DNA of 64,000 bases. It comes from Candidatus Devosia phytovorans (GTDB taxonomy: Bacteria > Pseudomonadota > Alphaproteobacteria > Rhizobiales > Devosiaceae). Every line of letters starts with the position of its first letter. The stretch's first letter is position 1. Of this stretch, positions 16,833 to 24,884 are shown one piece after another. The stretch spans positions 2,299,001-2,363,000 of the forward strand of contig CP119312.1 in assembly GCA_029202405.1 (NCBI GenBank), read 5' to 3'. A model generated the notes under the pieces. The model saw nothing but the letters and a program-made list of their open reading frames with translations. It was not told where the DNA came from and did not search any database. The position numbers and the translations under genes were made by a program.

Positions 16833-17951
16833 TTAGTCTTTTGCGTCCGATGCCCGCCGCCCCCGATCCAGCGCGTAACTCGCCAGATCGATGCCCATGC
16901 GGTCTTCGACGAAGGGATAAACCGCCGGATCCAGCACAGATGAGCTGAGCGGAATGATGGTTTTGGGGACGTGCAGCACGAAGATATAGAGGCCGCGGCC
17001 GAGCTGGCCGACGGAGAGTGCCTGGCCGGCGGCGTCGAGCGTGGTAATGACGTCGGGGAAGGTGGCCAGCCGGGTGCCGCCGGCGTCTTCTACGGCCATA
17101 TATTCGTTCATGATGTGGAGCGTCGTCGCCTTGTCGCCCTCGCCAATGGTCACCTTGCCGATGTCGAAGGCTTCCTTGGTGTAGGTGACGTCGATGTCGG
17201 TGATATAGCCCTTGGTGAGGATGGTGCCGCCGGTGGTCTCTACGATGGCGTCGATCATCGAGCCGGGGCCCTTGCCCTCGGCCGCGATCATGGCTTCGCC
17301 GAGCTTGAGGGCCAGCGAGATGCCGCCCAGCGCGGCGTGCTGCTTGACGTAGCTGGCGCGCAGCGGGTTGCGGCAGGAGGCGATGAAGCCGCCCGACATG
17401 TCGGCGGCGGTGCGCAGGATGGGCGAGACTTTCGCCGTGGCGCCGCGGGTGACCAGCTCGATATAGCGGTTCTCGCTGCGATTGCCGCCGACGGCGGTCT
17501 GGATCATCTGTTCGGGCGAACCGGCCATGCCGATGGAGCCCATGTCGCCGGTCGGGTGGGCGCGGATATCGCCTACGGCATCGACGACCTTGGTGCCCAG
17601 GATTGCCGAGGGCAGCCAGCCGTTGAGGGTGGAGCTTTTGCCGTTCTGGCCGACCATGAGGCCGCTCAGCTTTTCGCCCAGAGCGTCCTGCAGCAATTGC
17701 ACGGCCTTGATGTAATCGACGCCCTGCATTTCCCAGGGCGTGGTCGAGGCCGGCGCGCCGATGGCGGCGGCGGTGGCGACCCAGTCGTTTTCATCCAGCT
17801 CTTCCACCGAGACCAGTTCGGGCTGGCCGGCATTGACGGCCGCCGTGCCCAGCATGCGGCCGTGGTCGGCCCAGCCGCCACCGCCCGCCGCATAGATCGA
17901 GCCCCCGCGCACGGCGGCTTCGACGTCCTTTTCGGTCAGGATGCGGCCCAT
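16833..17951 (-). CDS. DUF917 (S-methyl thiohydantoin desulfurase-type) protein
   Basis: A 372-residue member of DUF917, the family now linked to thiohydantoin desulfuration. Typical blocks are YAAGGGGWADHGRML, VATAAAIGAPASTTPWEMQG, HPTGDMGSIGMAG, ILTKGYITDIDVTY and a long C-terminal beta domain ending VEDRMGIDLASYAL. In ergothioneine catabolism the third step replaces sulfur in 2-thiohydantoin-5-propionate by oxygen, releasing sulfide. The flanking urocanase homologue, hydantoinase and carbamoylase supply the steps before and after, which fits this role well. It starts at the base next to the stop of the carbamoylase gene, so the two are tightly coupled. Confidence 0.85.
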   Translation of the reverse strand: MGRILTEKDVEAAVRGGSIYAAGGGGWADHGRMLGTAAVNAGQPELVSVEELDENDWVATAAAIGAPASTTPWEMQGVDYIKAVQLLQDALGEKLSGLMVGQNGKSSTLNGWLPSAILGTKVVDAVGDIRAHPTGDMGSIGMAGSPEQMIQTAVGGNRSENRYIELVTRGATAKVSPILRTAADMSGGFIASCRNPLRASYVKQHAALGGISLALKLGEAMIAAEGKGPGSMIDAIVETTGGTILTKGYITDIDVTYTKEAFDIGKVTIGEGDKATTLHIMNEYMAVEDAGGTRLATFPDVITTLDAAGQALSVGQLGRGLYIFVLHVPKTIIPLSSSVLDPAVYPFVEDRMGIDLASYALDRGRRASDAKD

Positions 17952-19205
17952 TCAGATTCCCCCTTGCAGTGTGATATCGAGCGTCTTGACCGCTTCGAGA
18001 AGTACGGATGCGCCCAGCGCGATGTCGTCGGTGGATGCAGCCTCGTCCGGCGCATGGCTGCGGCCGTCGACGCAAGGCACGAAGATCATGGCCGATTTGG
18101 TGATGCGGGCCATCCAGGCGGTGTCGTGGCCGGCGCCGGAGGCCATGCGGCGATGGCGGGCGCCAGCGGTTTCGCAGGCGGCGTCGAGCACGTCGAGCAG
18201 GTCGGGATCGCCGGGCGTGGGCGGATTGTCGGAAACGATGCGAATGGGCTGGACGGTGACGCCGGTCTTTTCGGCAATGGCGGCAACGCCGTTTCCCAGC
18301 TCCTCGATGAAACGCTCCATGTCGTCGCGGTTTTCGGCGCGGGCGTCGATCAGCATGCGGACGCGGGCTGGGACGACATTGGCGGCATTGGGCGTCATTT
18401 CGAATTCGCCGACGGTGGCGGCGAAATGTTCCTCGCCAGCGGACAGGGCCCTAGCCAGTTCCTCGACGCCCAGGGCAATCCAGGCGGCGGTGGTCAGCGC
18501 GTCCTGGCGGGCGTTCATGGGCGTCGTGCCGGCGTGGTCGGCGCGGCCCTCCACAATGATTTCGACGCGGGTGATGCCGGCGATGGCGGTGACGACGCCG
18601 ATGTCGAGTTGCTCGTTCTGCAGCACCGGGCCCTGCTCGATATGGAGCTCGAGGAAGGCCTTGATATCGTCGCGCTGGGCGGGGTGGAGCATGTTGCCGC
18701 CGACCGCGATTATGGCCTGCTCCAGAGTCTGGCCGTCACTCTCGCGGGTCAGCCACTCGGCGGGACGGGTGCCGCTGATGCCGCGACTGCCGATGCAGGA
18801 GACGCCAAAGATCGACACTTCTTCGGCGAGAAAATCAGCGATTTCAAGCGTGTGGTCTAAAATGATCGACTGGTCCCGCAAGGCGCGGGCGACTTCGAGG
18901 GCCGTGATGACGCCGGCAATGCCGTCGTAGCGGCCGCCATCGGGCACGGTGTCGGAATGGGAGCCGAGCATGATGGTGCCGAGGTCCGGGCGGCGGCCGG
19001 GGATAGTGCCGATCAGGTTGCCGGCGGGATCAACGCGGGTGACGGCGCCAGCCTCCTGCATGGATTTTTCGAGCCACTTGCGGCCTTCGAGGAACATGGG
19101 CGTGAAGGCGCGGCGGGTCCAGGGGCGCCCGGGCTCGGTGATCGCCGCGAGGGCGTCGATATCGGCCGCGATACGGGTGGCGCGGATGGGGGCATTGGGG
19201 ATCAT
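17952..19205 (-). CDS. M20 family N-carbamoyl-L-amino acid hydrolase (hydantoinase/carbamoylase)
   Basis: A 417-residue two-metal amidohydrolase of the carbamoylase/allantoate amidohydrolase group. Metal and substrate motifs are complete: GSHSDTVPDGGRYDGIAGV (His83, Asp85, Asp94), ELHIEQGPVL and the late GAGHDTAWMARI. It would hydrolyse N-carbamoyl-L-glutamate to glutamate, CO2 and ammonia, the last step of the proposed ergothioneine pathway. The family also includes ureidoglycolate and beta-ureidopropionate enzymes, so the substrate rests on context. Its ATG overlaps the hydantoinase stop by four bases. Confidence 0.88.
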   Translation of the reverse strand: MIPNAPIRATRIAADIDALAAITEPGRPWTRRAFTPMFLEGRKWLEKSMQEAGAVTRVDPAGNLIGTIPGRRPDLGTIMLGSHSDTVPDGGRYDGIAGVITALEVARALRDQSIILDHTLEIADFLAEEVSIFGVSCIGSRGISGTRPAEWLTRESDGQTLEQAIIAVGGNMLHPAQRDDIKAFLELHIEQGPVLQNEQLDIGVVTAIAGITRVEIIVEGRADHAGTTPMNARQDALTTAAWIALGVEELARALSAGEEHFAATVGEFEMTPNAANVVPARVRMLIDARAENRDDMERFIEELGNGVAAIAEKTGVTVQPIRIVSDNPPTPGDPDLLDVLDAACETAGARHRRMASGAGHDTAWMARITKSAMIFVPCVDGRSHAPDEAASTDDIALGASVLLEAVKTLDITLQGGI

Positions 19206-20560
19206 GCGCGCGGCTCCGGGCGGACGAAGCGGCCGGTGCCGGGCTGGGCGACGCTGGTGCCGTCAAAGACCTGCTGGCCGCGGAGATAGGTGAGGCCAAC
19301 GGTCCAGGGCAGTTCGATACCGTTATAGGGGCTCCAGCCGACCACATTGTGCCCGCTGGCCGCCGCGTCATAGCGCGATGGGCGGGGGAAGAGCACGGTG
19401 ATGTCGGCGTCGCAGCCGGGGGTGAGCGCGCCCTTGATATGATCGAGGCGGAAGTGGCGGGCCGGGTTTTCGGCCATGAGTTTTGCCGCCCAGGTCAGCG
19501 GCACGCCGCGCTTGAGGGCGCCCATGACAAATAGCGGCACCATGACTTCGAGGCCGGGCACGCCGGAGGCATTGGCCAGCATGTCGGGGTTGGTCTTGCG
19601 GTTTTCCGACCAGCTGACGTGGTCGGTCGAGACCAGCGTGACATTGCCCGCCATCACATGCTCCCAGAGCTTTTCCACCTCGACGCGCGGCCGGATGGGC
19701 GGGTTGATCTTGGCCTTGCCGCCAAGCCGCGCCACATCGTTTTCCTCGTCGAGCGTCAGATAGTGGATGCAGGCTTCGATGGTGGCCGCATAGCCCTGGT
19801 CGCGGTAGCTGCGGGCGATGTCATAGCCGCGGCCGAGCGAGCAATGAACGACATGAGCGGGGCAGCCGGTGACGGCGCCGGTTTCATAGATCTGCAGCGA
19901 GGCCAGCAATTCGGTAAGCGGCGGGCGGCTCAGCGCATGGGCGCGATAGTCGGTGATGCCCGCCGCCTTGACCTTGGCCATGGCGGCGCGGACCATTTCA
20001 TCGTCTTCATTGTGCACGCCGGCAGTGAGGCCGGTTTTCGCCACGGCGGCGAAGCATTCTTCGAGCAGGGCCGGGGGAATGCGGGGGAAGCGGATCGGGT
20101 CGGTGCCGAAGGTGGAGAATTTGAAAGCGGCGACGCCGGCAGCGGCCTGTTCGGCAATGCGGGCCGCGCCTTCTTCAGGGTTGATCGTGCCATAGAGGGC
20201 GAAATCGACGCGGGCCTGCGGGCTGGCGTGATCGACCTTGATGCGGACGGCTTCGGCGGAGCAGACGAGATTGCCCTCGTCATAGGGCATGTCGACAATG
20301 GTGGTGACGCCACCGGCCGCGGCGGAGCGGGTCGACCAGATGAAATCCTCCTGGTCCTTCTGGCTCAGCGAATGGGTTTGCGCATCGATGGCGCCGGGCA
20401 GGATCAGGGCATTGCCGAGGTCGTGTTTTTCGCTGGCGGCCGGGGAAGCCCCCTGCCCGACATGATCCACCTTGCCATCGCGGACGGCGACATAGCCCTC
20501 TTCCACAATGCGGTCGGGCAGCACGACGGTGCCGGAAAGGACGAGATCGAAATCGGACAT
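19202..20560 (-). CDS. Dihydroorotase/hydantoinase family cyclic amidohydrolase
   Basis: A 452-residue TIM-barrel amidohydrolase similar to hydantoinases and allantoinases. The expected carbamylated lysine is Lys147 (VAAFKFSTFG), with VHNED, VVHCSLG and STDHVSW as later metal-site motifs. The first motif is unusual: the normal DxHxH reads IDAQTHS, so the first histidine is Gln61 and only His63 remains. In the proposed pathway it opens hydantoin-5-propionate to N-carbamoyl-glutamate. The odd metal site may reflect this substrate or a one-metal site. It is the first of the three coupled genes hydantoinase-carbamoylase-DUF917; the ABC genes lie upstream across a 188-bp gap. Confidence 0.85.
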   Translation of the reverse strand: MSDFDLVLSGTVVLPDRIVEEGYVAVRDGKVDHVGQGASPAASEKHDLGNALILPGAIDAQTHSLSQKDQEDFIWSTRSAAAGGVTTIVDMPYDEGNLVCSAEAVRIKVDHASPQARVDFALYGTINPEEGAARIAEQAAAGVAAFKFSTFGTDPIRFPRIPPALLEECFAAVAKTGLTAGVHNEDDEMVRAAMAKVKAAGITDYRAHALSRPPLTELLASLQIYETGAVTGCPAHVVHCSLGRGYDIARSYRDQGYAATIEACIHYLTLDEENDVARLGGKAKINPPIRPRVEVEKLWEHVMAGNVTLVSTDHVSWSENRKTNPDMLANASGVPGLEVMVPLFVMGALKRGVPLTWAAKLMAENPARHFRLDHIKGALTPGCDADITVLFPRPSRYDAAASGHNVVGWSPYNGIELPWTVGLTYLRGQQVFDGTSVAQPGTGRFVRPEPRA

Positions 20561-20582
20561 GCTAGTTTCCTCGAGATTTGAG

Positions 20583-20737
20583 GTGGCACGCCCCCGTGGT
20601 TCGAGGGTCGCTTCGCTCCCACCTCACCATGAGGGCTACTGATAGGGAAGAGCCAGTTGAAACCTCTGTCATCAGAAAGGCCCCTGAGACCTCATGGTGA
20701 GGTGCGAGCCCTTGCGAGCCTCGAACCACGAGGGCGG
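20583..20737. repeat. Family B inverted-pair repeat, copy 3
   Basis: Left half CACGCCCCCGTGGTTCGAGG with CACCTCACCATGAGGGCTAC; right half CCTCATGGTGAGGTGCGAGC with CCTCGAACCACGAGGGCG. It separates the ABC transporter genes from the hydantoinase gene and may split the operon into uptake and catabolic parts. Confidence 0.85.
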
Positions 20738-20748
20738 GAACACAGACC

Positions 20749-21501
20749 TCACGCCGCGGCCCTTCCCAGTTGCCCGGTCCGGGCCATCAGCAGACGTTCG
20801 AGCGCCGAGAGCGCATCATAGATCAAGACAGCCAGCACGCCGACGATCAAGCCACCCTGCAGCACAAAGGCCGTGTTGCTGGAGAGCAGGCCGGCGATGA
20901 TCACCTCGCCCAGCGTCCGCGCGGCAACGGTCGAACCAATGGTGGCCGTCGCCAGCGAAATCACCACCGAGAGCCGGATGCCGGCGAGGATGACCGGCAG
21001 GGCCAGCGGCAGTTCGACTTTGACCAGCCGCTGCCAGCCGGTCATGCCGACGCCCTTGGCGGCGTCGGTGACGGTGGGTGGCAGGTTGGTGAGGCCGGTC
21101 AGGGTGTTCTCGAAAATCGGCAGCAGCCCATAGAGGAAGAGCGCGACCAGCGTCGGGGCGGTGCCGAAGCCGAGCATGGGCACGGCGAGGGCCAGCACGG
21201 CGACCGGCGGGAAGGTCTGGCCGATATTGGCGAGCGAGCGCGACAGCGGCAGGAATTCGGCGCCGAAAGGGCGGGTGACCACGATGGCGAGGCCCACGGC
21301 GATGATGGTCGAGGCGAGCGTTGCCGCCAGCACGATGGCAAGGTGGTTGAGCGTGATGTCGAGCAGGCCGCCCTGATTGTAGATGGCGGGCTGGCCGTTC
21401 TTGGTGAAGAGGCTGAAGAAGCCGGCGAAGAGTTCCGGATTGATCAGGAACAGCGCCAAGGCGACGAAGGCGACCAGCCTTATGAGATTGCCAATGGTCA
21501 T
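20749..21501 (-). CDS. Betaine-type ABC transporter permease (OpuCB/ProW-like), second permease
   Basis: A 250-residue inner-membrane permease with about six membrane spans. The EAA-loop segment AAKGVGMTGWQRLVKVELPLALPVILAGIR is typical of glycine betaine/choline/osmoprotectant importers (OpuC, YehW/YehY). LPIFENTLTGLTNLPPTVTDAA precedes it. It overlaps the ATPase gene by four bases. In this cluster the likely cargo is ergothioneine, which is itself a betaine (histidine trimethylbetaine); that is inferred from context. Confidence 0.88.
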   Translation of the reverse strand: MTIGNLIRLVAFVALALFLINPELFAGFFSLFTKNGQPAIYNQGGLLDITLNHLAIVLAATLASTIIAVGLAIVVTRPFGAEFLPLSRSLANIGQTFPPVAVLALAVPMLGFGTAPTLVALFLYGLLPIFENTLTGLTNLPPTVTDAAKGVGMTGWQRLVKVELPLALPVILAGIRLSVVISLATATIGSTVAARTLGEVIIAGLLSSNTAFVLQGGLIVGVLAVLIYDALSALERLLMARTGQLGRAAA

Positions 21502-22433
21502 TGCGGCCTCGCGGCGAGGCGCGACAGGGCGGCGAGCGTGACCTGGCCGACCACGGCGCCATCGCGGCGCACCGGCAGGGCGGGCCGGCCCGACCAGAGC
21601 AGTTCGGCATAGGCATCGCGCAGCGAGGCGGAGGCTTCGATGGGTTCACCGGCGCCCTCACCCGGCTCGATATGGTCGGAGACTTTGGCGAGCGACAGCA
21701 GACGGAAGGGGCGTTCGCTGGTGCCGATCAGTTCGGCAACGAAGGGCGTCGCCGGATTGGCGATGATCTCGGAGGGTTTGGCGCATTGCAGCAGCTTGCC
21801 CTTGTCCATCACAGCGATGGTATCGCCGAGGTGGATGGCTTCTTCCATGTCATGGGTGACCAACACGACGGTGGTGCCCATCTTGCGCTGGATGGCGAGC
21901 AGGTCTTCTTGCGCCTTGGCGCGGATGACCGGATCGAGCGCGCCATAGGGCTCGTCCATCAGGAGGATATTGGGCGAAGCCGCCAGGGCGCGGGCGACGC
22001 CGACGCGCTGCTGCTGGCCGCCCGAGAGTTCATGGGGCAGACGGTCACGGAACTGGGCCGGATCGAGCTGGAACAGCGAGAGCAATTCATCGACGCGGGT
22101 GGCGGTTTTCTTCTTGTCCCAGCCGAGGAGTTTCGGGACCGTGGCGATGTTCTGGCCGACGCTGCGATGCGGGAAGAGGCCATGGCCCTGGATGGCATAG
22201 CCGATGCGGCGGCGCAGCTCGTAGGCGGGAATGGAGGCAATGTCCTCGCCATCGATGCGGATATGGCCAGAGGTGGGCGTCACCAGCTTGTTGATCATGC
22301 GCATGAGCGTGGTCTTGCCGGAGCCCGAGGTGCCGACGATGACGCAGATGGAATGCGGCTCGATGGTGAGGTTGACCCTGTCGACCACGACGGTGCCGGA
22401 ATAGGATTTGGTGATCTCGTCAATTTCGATCAT
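21498..22433 (-). CDS. Betaine-type ABC transporter ATP-binding protein (OpuCA-like)
   Basis: A 311-residue ATPase. Walker A GTSGSGKTTL, signature LSGGQQQRVGVARAL and Walker B NILLMDEPYGALDP are intact; the DEPYGALD form is common in osmoprotectant importers. The last 70 residues form a poorly conserved regulatory extension (RDAYAELLWSGRPALPVRRDGAVVGQVTL), which looks like a single CBS-like unit. The ATG at 22433 overlaps the first permease by four bases; the open frame extends far upstream but only the part from 22433 is ATPase. It energises both permeases. Confidence 0.92.
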   Translation of the reverse strand: MIEIDEITKSYSGTVVVDRVNLTIEPHSICVIVGTSGSGKTTLMRMINKLVTPTSGHIRIDGEDIASIPAYELRRRIGYAIQGHGLFPHRSVGQNIATVPKLLGWDKKKTATRVDELLSLFQLDPAQFRDRLPHELSGGQQQRVGVARALAASPNILLMDEPYGALDPVIRAKAQEDLLAIQRKMGTTVVLVTHDMEEAIHLGDTIAVMDKGKLLQCAKPSEIIANPATPFVAELIGTSERPFRLLSLAKVSDHIEPGEGAGEPIEASASLRDAYAELLWSGRPALPVRRDGAVVGQVTLAALSRLAARPQ

Positions 22434-23617
22434 GCCGGGCGCCCTCCGCGCAAAGTCATTTCTACAAGTGCATCGAGCACCACGGCGGCGGCGAAGGCCA
22501 GGGCCACGGTGGGCACGGCCCCCAGGAGCACCAGGTCCATGGCCGTCTGGCCGATGCCCTGGAAAACGAAGACGCCGAAGCCGCCACCGCCGATCAAAGC
22601 GGCAATGGTGGCGAGGCCGATGTTCTGCACCAGCACGATGCGGATGCCGGTGAGGATCACCGGGAAAGCCAGCGGCAGTTCGACAGCAAAGAGGCGCTGC
22701 GACCCGGTCATGCCCATGCCCTTGGCGGCATCGACAGCGGCGGGCGACACGCTTTGGAGGCCCACCACCGTGTTGGAAACGACCGGCAGCAGCGAATAGG
22801 CAAAGAGCGCGACCATGGCCGGTGCGACCCCGATGCCGGAGATGCCGATGGCGGAGGCGCCGGGGATATTGGCGGCGACCCAGGCCAAGGGCGCGATCAG
22901 CAGGCCGAAGAGCGCGATGGAGGGAATGGTCTGAACGATGTTGAGCACATTGAGAACACCGGCGCGCAAGGGCTTGATCTTGTAGCACATTATGCCGACC
23001 GGAATGCCGATGACGGTAGCAATGGCGACCGAGCCGAAGGCCAGCGCCAGATGGGTGCGGGCCTCGGCCCAGAAGGCGGGCGCGCGCGTGCCATATTCCT
23101 TGAGGATGGAGAGATTGTTCCAGGCGCCGCTCCACAGCAGCGCCGCGATGGCGAGGCATACGGCGACAAGGATGCCGATGCGGATCAGCGGCTTGAACTT
23201 CAACCGTGTCAGCGCATCGGTGACGAGCAGCGCAAAGGCGAAGACCAGCAGCCAGAAACCGGCGCCGGGGGAGACGCGGGCGAAAGTGTCTTCGGGCGGG
23301 GTGAGATAGGTGGCCGACCAGCCGATCAGCACGAAAAGAACCGCCAGTGCACCGAAGCCGGCCGTCAGCTTGCCGACTACGGACGTGCGCAGAACGGCCA
23401 CCGCAAAGCTGACGACGAGGACGCCGACGAGAAAGCCGCCTTGGAAGCTGGGCAGGGCGTCGAACAGCGATCGGGACTCGCCGAGCACGATGCGATTGGC
23501 GCGGAACAGGGCGAAGGGCAGGACGGCGCCGGCGAGGATGATCAGGCCGATGAGGACGCCGAGCTTGTCGATGGCGATCCGGCGCGGGCGGTATGAGGAT
23601 GTGTCGGCAATGCTCAT
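22430..23617 (-). CDS. Betaine-type ABC transporter permease with extra N-terminal membrane spans
   Basis: A 395-residue permease. The C-terminal 210 residues are a standard OpuC/YehW permease (MCYKIKPLRAGVLNVLNIVQTIPSIALFG; AAKGMGMTGSQRLFAVELPLAFPVILTGIR). In front are about 170 residues with four or five additional hydrophobic spans (LIGLIILAGAVLPFALF, FLVGVLVVSFAVAVL, FWLLVFAFALLVTDAL), as in YehY-type permeases. I chose ATG 23617 over the longer frame to 23662 because the latter adds nothing conserved. It probably forms a heterodimer with the shorter permease. Confidence 0.88.
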   Translation of the reverse strand: MSIADTSSYRPRRIAIDKLGVLIGLIILAGAVLPFALFRANRIVLGESRSLFDALPSFQGGFLVGVLVVSFAVAVLRTSVVGKLTAGFGALAVLFVLIGWSATYLTPPEDTFARVSPGAGFWLLVFAFALLVTDALTRLKFKPLIRIGILVAVCLAIAALLWSGAWNNLSILKEYGTRAPAFWAEARTHLALAFGSVAIATVIGIPVGIMCYKIKPLRAGVLNVLNIVQTIPSIALFGLLIAPLAWVAANIPGASAIGISGIGVAPAMVALFAYSLLPVVSNTVVGLQSVSPAAVDAAKGMGMTGSQRLFAVELPLAFPVILTGIRIVLVQNIGLATIAALIGGGGFGVFVFQGIGQTAMDLVLLGAVPTVALAFAAAVVLDALVEMTLRGGRPA

Positions 23618-23676
23618 GCTGGCTTGAACTGCCTTCTGATTGATAGCGCCGGGAGTGCCCACAGCGCTTTGCGCAT

Positions 23677-23822
23677 ACTCGGTGTCACCCCGGCCTTGAG
23701 CCGGGGCCCATCCTGAGATGGCATCACGGCCGCTAGGTCGTCGTGCCCGTCAGAACCACCTTGCGGCTGTGACACGATCTCGGGATGGGTCCCGGCTCAA
23801 GGCCGGGATGACATCGAGGGTG
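23677..23822. repeat. Family A palindromic repeat pair, copy 4
   Basis: Left half GGTGTCACCCCGGCCTTGAG, right half CTCAAGGCCGGGATGACATC, enclosing CGGCCGCTAGGTCGTCGTGC and ACCTTGCGGCTG. It lies between the substrate-binding protein gene and the first permease, a position where a stable hairpin would raise binding-protein mRNA relative to membrane components. Confidence 0.85.
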
Positions 23823-23879
23823 TAGTTCACTTGGTGCGAACCAAAGAATGGGGTGGCGGCGTGCACCACCCCTAAGATG

Positions 23880-24791
23880 TTATTCCAGAAAACCGCCCTG
23901 CGTCAGGTAGTCCGTCGCAACCGTAGCGGCAGCCTCACCACCCACCTGCACGCGACCGTTGAGTTCCTGCAGCACTTCGAGGGTCAGGCCTTCAAAGACC
24001 GGCTTCAACAGTTCTTCGATCTGCGGGTATTCCGTGAGCACTTCCTCCCGGATGATCGGGGCAGGCTGATAGACGGGCTGCACGCCCTTGTCGTCTTCCA
24101 GAACCACCAGGCCCGAGGGGGCGATGCCGCCGTCGGTGCCGTAGACCATGGCGGCGTTGACGCCATTGGTCTGCTGGGCCGCAGCGGCAATGGTGGCGGC
24201 CGTGTCGCCACCCGAAAGGGTCACGAGCTGGTCGGGCGTCAGGGTGAAGCCATAGACTTCCTGGAACTTTGGCAGCGCCGCCGGGGAGTTCACGAATTCG
24301 GCCGATGCGGCCAGCTTGACCTCGCCGCCGCCGGCAACCCAGGCGCCGAATTCGGTGAAGGTGGTCAGGCTATTGGCTTCGGCGACATCGCCACGCAGGG
24401 CCACGGCCCAGGTGTTGTTGGCGGGCGAGGGCGAGAGCCAGACGATCTTGTTGGCGTCATAGTCGAGCTTGGCGGCTTCGGCATAGGCGCTTTCGGCATT
24501 GTTCCAGAGCGGATCATCGGCCTTTTCGAAGAAGAATGCGGCGTTGCCGGTATATTCGGGATAGATGTCGATTTCGCCGGCGGTGATGGCTTCGCGCACG
24601 ATGGGCGTGCCGCCGAGCTGGATGCGGTCGGTGACGGCGATGTCGTTGGCTTCAAGCACCTGCTTGATGATATTGCCCAGAACGCCACCTTCGGTGTCGA
24701 TCTTGGACGAAACGACGACCTGGGCGTTGGCTGCGGACACCGTGATGGCGAGCGCGGCGGCCGCGGTCAGAAGCTTGGAAGTGAGGCGCAT
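23880..24791 (-). CDS. Betaine/osmoprotectant-type ABC substrate-binding protein (OpuBC/OsmF class)
   Basis: A 303-residue periplasmic binding protein with a clear signal peptide (MRLTSKLLTAAAALAITVSAANA). The body has family marks: SSKIDTEGGVLGNIIKQVLEA, GEIDIYPEYTGNAAFFF, NNTWAVALRGDVAEANSLTTFTEF and YGTDGGIAPSGLVVLEDDKG. This class binds quaternary-amine compounds; the S. pneumoniae ergothioneine receptor EgtU belongs to it, though fused to its permease, whereas here it is separate. Start chosen at 24791 with GGAGAAACC upstream. Cargo inferred from context: ergothioneine. Confidence 0.88.
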   Translation of the reverse strand: MRLTSKLLTAAAALAITVSAANAQVVVSSKIDTEGGVLGNIIKQVLEANDIAVTDRIQLGGTPIVREAITAGEIDIYPEYTGNAAFFFEKADDPLWNNAESAYAEAAKLDYDANKIVWLSPSPANNTWAVALRGDVAEANSLTTFTEFGAWVAGGGEVKLAASAEFVNSPAALPKFQEVYGFTLTPDQLVTLSGGDTAATIAAAAQQTNGVNAAMVYGTDGGIAPSGLVVLEDDKGVQPVYQPAPIIREEVLTEYPQIEELLKPVFEGLTLEVLQELNGRVQVGGEAAATVATDYLTQGGFLE

Positions 24792-24884
24792 TGGTTTCTC
24801 CGTTTTCTCCGAGCGATCCACTGACGCGTGGCCCCGGCTGTCCCTAACGTAACGTCTTGCGAGAATTGAGCGAGGCCGTGCTTG

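Noticed and set aside
16971..18860. 629-codon plus-strand frame opposite DUF917 and the carbamoylase
   Set aside because: Shadow of two intact genes; no ribosome site and no recognisable domain.
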